A DNA stretch of 64,000 nt from Chamaelirium japonicum (Eukaryota > Streptophyta > Magnoliopsida > Liliales > Melanthiaceae), in the NCBI GenBank assembly GCA_947650365.1, contig CANTAL010000004.1:310001-374000 (forward strand), read 5' to 3'. Below, one piece after another: positions 56,851 through 64,000 of this stretch; positions within the stretch are counted from its first letter, which is position 1; each line of letters starts with the position of its first letter. The notes beneath the pieces are model-generated. The model was given only the letters and a program-made list of their open reading frames with translations. It was not told where the DNA came from and made no database searches. The translations under genes and the position numbers were made by a program.

Positions 56851-58975
56851 CCATTCTAATTCATTCGTACGATCCATTCTAATTCATTCGTACGATCCAT
56901 TCTAATTCATTCGTACGATTCATTCTAATTCAATCTATTCTAATTCATTCGTACGATCCATTCTAATTCATTCGTATGATTCATTCTAATTCATTCACAC
57001 GATCCATTCTAATTCATTCGTTCGATCCAATCTAATTCATTCGTACGATCCATTCTAATTCATTCGTACGATTCATTCTAATTCAATCCATTCTAATTCA
57101 TTCGTACGATCCATTCTTACTCATTCGTACGAATAAATTAGAATGGATTGAATTAAAATGAATCGTTCGAATGAATTAGAATGGATCGTACGAATGAATT
57201 AGAATGGATCGTACAAATGAATTAGAATGGATTGAATTAGAATGAATCGTATGAATGAATTAGAATGAATCATACCGTACGAATGAATTAGAATGGATCA
57301 TATGAAGGAATTAGAATGGTTCGTGCGAATAAATTAGAATGGATCGTATGAATGAATTAGAATAGATTGTGCGAATGGATTAGAATGGATCATACGATTG
57401 AGTAAGAATGGATTGTACGAATGAAAAAGAATAGATCGTACGAATGAATTAGAATGGATCGTGCGAATAAATTAGAATGGATCGTATGAATGAATTAGAA
57501 TGGATCGTGCGAAGGAATTAGAATATAGATCGTACGAATGAATTAGAATGGATCGTACGAATGAATTAGAATGGATCGTGCGAATGAATTAGAATGGATC
57601 ATACGAATGAATTAGAATAGATTGTGCGCATGAATTAGAATGGATCGTACGAATGAATTAGAATGGATCGTACGAATGAATTAGAATGGATCGTATGAAT
57701 GAATTAGAATGGATCGTGCGAATGAATTAGAATTCATTCATATGATCCATTCTAATTCACTCAAACGATCCATTCTAATTCATTCATATGATCCATTCTA
57801 ATTCATTCGTATGATCCATTCTAATTCATTCGTACGATCCATTATAATTCATTCGCACAATCTATTCTAATTCATTCGTACGATCCATTCTAATTCATTC
57901 GCACGATCCATTCTAATTCATTCGTACGATCCATATTCTAATTCATTCGCACGATCCATTCTAATTCGAACCATTCTAATTCATTCGTACGATCCATTCT
58001 AATTCATTCGTACGATCCATTCTAATTCATTCGTACGATTCATTCTTATTCAATCCATTCTAATTCATTCGTACGATCCATTCTTACTCATTCGTACGAT
58101 CCATTCTAATTCATTCGCACGAATGAATCCATTCTAATTCATTCGTATGATCCATTCTAATTCATTAGCATGAATGTATCCATTCTAATTCATTCTAATT
58201 CATTCGTACGATCCATTCTAATTCATTCACACAATCTATTCTAATTCATTCGTACGATCCATTCTAATTCATTCGTACGATTCATTCTAATTCATGCGCA
58301 CAATCTATTCTAATTCATTCGTACGATCTATTCTAATTCATTCGTATGATCCATTCTAATTCATTCGCACGATCCATTCTAATTCATTCATACGATCCAT
58401 TCTATTTCATTCGTACGATCTATTCTTACACATTCGTACGATCCATTCTAATTTATTTGCACGAAGGTATCCATTCTAATTCATTCGTACTATCCATTCT
58501 AATTCCTTCGTACGATCCATTCTAATTCATTCGTACGATCCATTCTAATTCATTCGTACGATCCATTCTAATTCATTCGTACGATCCATTCTAATTCATT
58601 CGCACAATCTAGAATGGATCGTACGAATGAATTATAATGGATCGTATGAATGAATTAGAATGGATCGTACGGATGAATTAGAATGGATCGTACGAATGAA
58701 TTAGAATGGATTGAATTAGAATGAATCGTACGAATGAATTAGAATGAATCGTATGAATGAATTAGAATGGATCATACGAATGAATTAGAATGGATCGTAC
58801 GAATGAAATAGAATGGATACATTCGTGCGATTGAATTAGAATGGATCATATGAATGAATTTGAATGGATCGTTTGAGTGAATGCGAATGGATCGTGCGAA
58901 TGAATTAGAATGGATTGTACGAATGAATTAGAATGGATCGTAAGAATGAATTAGAATGGATACATTCGTGCGAAT
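56851..58975. repeat. Mosaic satellite, 56851-58975
   Basis: Reverse to 57124, forward to 57733, reverse 57734-58611, forward to 58975. About 57925-58175 is the direct partner of 11930-12185. The CATACCGTACG short-monomer module is near 57270. Confidence 0.88.
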
Positions 58976-61145
58976 CCATTCTATTTCATTCGTACGATCC
59001 ATTCTAATTCATTCGCACGATCCATTCTAATTCATTCATACGATCCATTCTAATTCATTCGTACGATCCATTCTAATTCATTCGTACGATCCATTCTAAT
59101 TCATTCGCACAATCTATTCTAATTCATTCGTACGATCCATTCTAATTCATTCGCCCGATCCATTCTAATTCATTCATACGATCCATTCTATTTCATTCGT
59201 ACTATCCATTCTTACTCATTCGTACGATCCATTCTAATTCATTTGCACGAAGGTATCCATTCTAATTCATTCGTACTATCCATTCTAATTCCTTCGTACG
59301 ATCCATTCTAATTCATTCTAATTAGAATGGATCGTAAAAATGAATTAGAATGGATCGTACGAATGAATTAGAATGGATCGTGCTAATGAATTAGAATGGA
59401 TCGTGCGAATGAATTAGAATGGATCGTGCGAATGAATTAGAATGGATCGTGCGAATGAATTAGAATGGATCGTGCGAATGAATTAGAATGGATCGTATGA
59501 ATGAATTAGATTGGATCGTATTAATGAATTAGAATGGATCTTATGAATGAATTAGAATAGATCGTGCGAATGAATTAGAATGGATCGTACGAATGAATTA
59601 GAATGGATCGTACGAATGAATTAGAATAGATTGTGCGAATGAATTAGAATGGATCGTACGAATGAATTAGAATGGATCGTACGAATGAATTACAATGGAT
59701 CGTATGAATGAATTAGAATGGATCGTGCGAATGAATTAGAATGGATCGTACGAATGAAATCGAATGGATTCGCACGAATGTATTCATTCTAATTCATTTG
59801 TACGATCCATTCTAATTCTTTCGTACAATCCATTCTAATTCATTCGCACGATCCATTCGCATTCACTCAAACGATCCATTCTAATTCATTCATATGATCC
59901 ATTCTAATTCATTCGCACGAATGTATCCATTCTATTTCATTCGTACGATCCATTCTAATTCATTCGTACGATCCATTCTTACTCATTTGTACGATCCATT
60001 CTAATTCATTTGCACGAAGGTATCCATTCTACTTCATTTGTACTATCCATTCTAATTCCTTCGTACGATCCATTCTAATTCCTTCGTACGATCCGTTCTA
60101 ATTCATTTGTACGATCCATTCTAATTCATTTGTATGATCCATTCTAATTCATTCGTACGGTATGATTCATTCTAATTCATTCGTACGATTCATTCTAATT
60201 CAATCCATTCTAATTCATTCATACGATCCATTCTAATTCATTCGTATGTATCCATTCTAATTCATTCATACGATCCATTCTAATTCCTTCGTACGATCCA
60301 TTCTAATTCATTCGTACGATCCATTCTAATTCATTTACACGATCCATTCTAATTCATGCATACAATCCATTCTAATTCATTCGTACGATCCATTCTAATT
60401 CATTCATACGATCCATTCTAATTCATTCGCACGATCTATTCTAATTCATTCATATGATCCATTCTATTTCATTCGTACGATCCATTCTTACTCATTCGTA
60501 TGATCCATTCTAATTCATTTGCACGAAGGTATCCATTCTAATTCATTCGTACTATCCATTCTAATTCCTTCGTACGATCAATTCTAATTCCTTCGTACGA
60601 TCCATTCGGATACATTCGTGCGAATCCATTCTATTTCATTCGTACGATCCATTCTAATTCATTCGCACGATCCATTCTAATTGATTCATACGATCCATTC
60701 TAATTCATTCGTGCGAATGAATTAGAATGGATCGTACGAATGAAATAGAATGGATTCGCACGAATGTATACATTCTAATTCATTCATACGATCCATTCTA
60801 TTTCATTCATACGATCCATTCTATTTCATTCGTACGATCCATTCTTACTCATTCGTACGATCCATTCTAATTCATTTGCACGAAGGTATCCATTCTAATG
60901 GATCGTATGAAAGAAATAGAATGGATCGTACGAATGAATTAGAATGGATTGTGCGAATGAATTAGAATGGATCGTACGAATGAATTAGAATGGATCGTAC
61001 GAATGAATTAGAATGGATCATATGAATGAATTAGAATGGATAGTTTGAGTGAATGCGAATGGATCGTGCGAATGAATTAGAATGGATTATACGAATGAAT
61101 TAGAATGGATCGTACGAATGAATTAGAATGGATACATTCGTGCGA
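58976..61145. repeat. Mosaic satellite, 58976-61145
   Basis: Reverse to 59322, forward to 59773, reverse to 60706 (inverted patch at 60607), forward to 60757, reverse to 60897, forward to 61145. The ~300-bp module before GGATTCGCACGAATG at 59766 matches those ending at 13352, 16989, 28928 and 33725. Confidence 0.88.
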
Positions 61146-64000
61146 ATCCATTCTATTTCATTCGTACGATCCATTCTAATTCATTCGGACGATCCATTCT
61201 AATTCATTCATATGATCCATTCTAATTCATTCGTATGATCCATTCTAATTCATTCGTACGATCCATTCTAATTCATGCGCACAATCTATTCTAATTCATT
61301 CGTACGGTCCATTCTAATTCATTCGCACGATCCATTCTAATTCATTCGTACGATCCATTCTAATTCATTCGTACGATCTATATTCTAATTCATTCGCACG
61401 ATCCATTCTAATTCATTCATACGATCCATTCTAATTTATTCGCACGATCCATTCTAATTCATTCGTACGATCTATTCTATTTCATTCGTACAATCCATTC
61501 TTACTCAATCTTATGATCCATTCTAATCCATTCGCACAATCTATTCTAATTCATTCATACGATCCATTCTAATTTTTTCGCACGATCCATTCTAATTCCT
61601 TCGTATGATCCATTCTAATTCATTCGTACGGTATGATTCATTCTAATTCATTCGTACGATTCATTCTAATTCAATCCATTCTAATTCATTCGTACGTTCC
61701 ATTCTAATTCATTCGTACGATCCATTCTAAGTCATTCGTACGATCCATTCTAATTCATTCGCACGAATGTATCCATTCTAATTCATTCGTACGATCCATT
61801 CTAATTCATTCGTACAATCCATTCTAATTCATTCGCACGATCCATTCGCATTCACTCAAACGATCCATTCTAATTCATTCATATGATCCATTCTAATTCA
61901 TTCGCACGAATGTATCCATTCTATTTCATTCGTACGATCCATTCTAATTCATTCGCACGATCCATTCTAATTCATTCATATGATCCATTCTAATTAGAAT
62001 GGATCGTACGAATGAATTAGAATAGATTGTGCGAATGAATTAGAATGGATCGTGCGAATGAGTTAGAATGGATCATACGAAGGAATTAGAATGGATCGTA
62101 CGAATGAATTAGAATGGATCGTATGAATGAATTAGAATGGATCGTGCGAATGAATTAGAATGGATCGTACGAAGGAATTAGAATAGATCATACGAAGAAA
62201 TTAGAATGGATCGTACGAATGAATTAGAATGGATCGTATGAATGAATTAGAATGGATCGTGCGAATGAATTAAAATGGATCGTACGAAGGAATTAGAATG
62301 GATCATGCGAATGAATTAGAATAGATCATACGAATGAATTAGAATGGATCGTACGAATGAATTAGAATGGATACATTCGTGCAAAAGAATTAGAATGGAT
62401 TGTATGACTGAATTAGAATGGATCGTTTGAGTGAATGCGAATGGATCGTGCGAATGAATTAGAATGGAATGAATTAGAATGGATTGAATTAGAATGAATC
62501 GTACGAATGAATTAGAATGGATCGTACGAATGAATTAGAATGGATCGTACGAATGAATTAGAATGGATCGTACGAATGAAATAGAATGGATCGTACGATG
62601 GAATTAGAATAGATCATACGAAGAAATTAGAATGGATCGTACGAATGAATTAGAATGGATTGAATTAGAATGAATTGTACGAATGAATTAGAATGAATCA
62701 TACCGTACGAATGAATTAGAATGGATCATACGAAGGAATTAGAATGGATCGTATGAATGAATTAGAATAGATCGTACGAATAGATCCATTCTAATTCATT
62801 AGCACAATCTATTCTAATTCATTCGTACGATCCATTCTAATTCATTCGGACGATCCATTCTAATTCATTCGCACGAGTGTATTCATTCTAATTCATTCGT
62901 ACGATCCATTCTAATTCATTCGCACGATCCATTCTAATTCATTCGCACGATCCATTCTAATTCATTCGCACGATCCATTCTAATTCATTAGCACGATCCA
63001 TTCTAATTCATTCGTACGATCCATTCTAATTCATTCGTACGCACAATCTATTCTAATTCATTCGTACGATCTATTCTAATTCATTCGTACGATCCATTCT
63101 AATTCATTGGATTGTATGAATGAATTAGAATGGATCGTGCGAATGAATTAGAATGCGAATGAATTAGAATGGATCGTACGAATGAATTAGAATGGGTCGT
63201 ACGAATGAATTAGAATGGATACACGATCCAGATCCATTCTAATTCATTCGCATAATCTATTCTAATTCATTCGTACGATCCATTCTAATTCATTCGCATT
63301 CTAATTCATTCGCACGATCCATTCTAATTCATTCATACAATCCATTCTAATTCTTTCGTACGAATGAATGGATCGCACGAATAGTACGAATAAATTAGAA
63401 TGGATACCTTCGTGCAAATGAATTAGAATGGATCCGACGAATGAGTAAGAATTGATCGTACGAATGAATGGATCATATGAATGAATTAGAATGGATCGTT
63501 TGAGTGAATGCGAATGGATCGTGCGAATGAATTAGAATGGATTGTACGAATGAATTAGAATGGATCGTACGAATGAATTAGAATGGATCGTATGAATGAA
63601 TTAGAATGGATCGTACGAATGAATTAGAATGGATCGTACGAATGAATTAGAATGGATTGAATTAGAATGAATCGTACGAATTAATTAGAGTTGATACATT
63701 CGTGTGATTGAATTAAAATGGATAATACGAATGAGTAAGAATGGATTGTATGAATGAATTAGAATGGATCGTGCGAATGAATTAGAATGGATACATTCGT
63801 GCGAATGAATTAGAATGGATCGTATGAATGAATTAGAATGGATCGTGCGAATGAATTAGAATGAATTAGAATAGATTGTGCGAATGAATTAGAATGGATC
63901 GTAGGAATGAATTAGAATAGATCGTATGAATTAGAATGGATCGTACGAATGAATTAGAATGGATCGTATGAATGAATTAGAATAGATTGTACGAATGAAA
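61146..64000. repeat. Mosaic satellite to the window end, 61146-64000
   Basis: Reverse to 61994, forward to 62784, reverse to 63107, forward to 63225, reverse to 63358, forward to the end. The switch at 62784 is a direct flip at GATC. About 63395-63770 resembles 44105-44450, including TTTGAGTGAATGCG and GGATAATACG. The array is still intact at the last base. Confidence 0.88.

Larger units (their letters stand above)
1..64000. repeat. 23-bp satellite array with alternating orientation (whole window)
   Basis: A 23-bp monomer, GAATGAATTAG followed by AATGGATCGTAC, repeats over the whole window except the two LTR insertions at 34966-35823 and 38122-41382. On forward blocks the purine-rich strand is the plus strand; on reverse blocks one reads GTACGATCC then ATTCTAATTCATTC. 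The monomer holds three GAAT motifs and two self-complementary tetramers (GATC and GTAC). Frequent variants are GTGCG or GTATG for GTACG, GAGTAAG or GAAATAG for GAATTAG, and GAAGG for GAATG. Length variants of 15 and 28 bp recur. No gene lies in the array, which continues past both window ends. I do not recognise the family. The size, homogeneity and lack of genes suggest heterochromatin (inference). Confidence 0.97.

Noticed and set aside
17176-60965. Open frames of 60-90 codons in the satellite, with I-H-S-N-S-F and S-Y-D-P-F peptide repeats (17176, 26576, 30559, 31410, 34596, 36986, 44553, 48410, 52798, 60750)
   Set aside because: The 23-bp unit passes through all three frames every 69 bp and normally meets TAA in ATTCTAATTC. 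These frames exist only where variants such as TTCTATTTC or CTTACTC remove that stop, and nearly all end at the next consensus TAA, after the peptide DPF. No start context, intron signals or protein similarity support a gene.
1-64000. CRISPR array
   Set aside because: The 23-bp repeats are contiguous, without unique spacers, flip strand, and lie next to plant-type LTRs.
1-64000. Human satellite II/III (CATTC-rich) or telomeric repeat
   Set aside because: The CATTC flavour is similar, but the 23-bp monomer with TCGTACGA and CTAATTC is different, and the inserted LTRs are of plant type. No TTTAGGG or TTAGGG run is present.
1-64000. Centromeric role for the array
   Set aside because: No evidence in the sequence decides between centromere, pericentromere, knob or other heterochromatin. 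The monomer is far shorter than usual plant centromere satellites, and neither LTR looks like a centromere-specific CRM element.

Overview
This window is nuclear repetitive DNA and almost certainly from a flowering plant. I find no gene, rRNA or tRNA. Two solo long terminal repeats (LTRs), 858 bp and 3261 bp, interrupt one very large satellite array that fills the other ~59.9 kb and runs off both ends. The plant call rests on the LTRs. The 858-bp one has a plant-type TATA box, a U3/R/U5 layout and TGTGGG...CCCACA ends. The 3261-bp one has ends (TGTAATACCC...GGGGCGTGACA on the minus strand) typical of long plant Ty3/gypsy chromovirus LTRs. I cannot name the species.

The satellite monomer is 23 bp (GAATGAATTAG followed by AATGGATCGTAC; about 35% G+C, one strand purine-rich). 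There should be about 2,600 copies. The array is not a simple head-to-tail array: monomer orientation flips about ninety times, in blocks from ~30 bp to ~3.5 kb. Many flips fall on the self-complementary tetramers GTAC or GATC inside the monomer. Many others use a few stereotyped junction sequences that recur, on both strands, across the window. Blocks and junctions were therefore copied together as larger cassettes.

Layout. 1-3718 is a large inverted duplication (two ~1.68-kb arms, 358-bp spacer). 3719-5440 is a reverse-oriented block. 5441-7341 is a 951-bp tandem duplication. 7342-24570 is a mosaic of alternating blocks, including direct copies of parts of the right palindrome arm (13.86-14.95 kb) and a 14.7/21.6-kb pair. 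24.57-34.13 kb is a ~4.8-kb segmental duplication in tandem, with a partial third copy at 34.8-36.3 kb. The 858-bp LTR (34966-35823) sits inside that third copy, and both other copies keep the empty site. 36333-38121 and 41383 onward is more satellite, split by the 3261-bp LTR (38122-41382). 41.4-64 kb is again mosaic, with two long forward blocks (46.25-49.45 and 53.3-56.85 kb) and several direct duplications.

All open reading frames seen are by-products of the repeats: satellite frames where the consensus TAA is lost, the G+C-rich 43-bp minisatellite, or the LTRs. The notable biology is structural: an inversion-rich satellite growing by duplicating palindromic cassettes, with later retrotransposon insertion and LTR-LTR loss.
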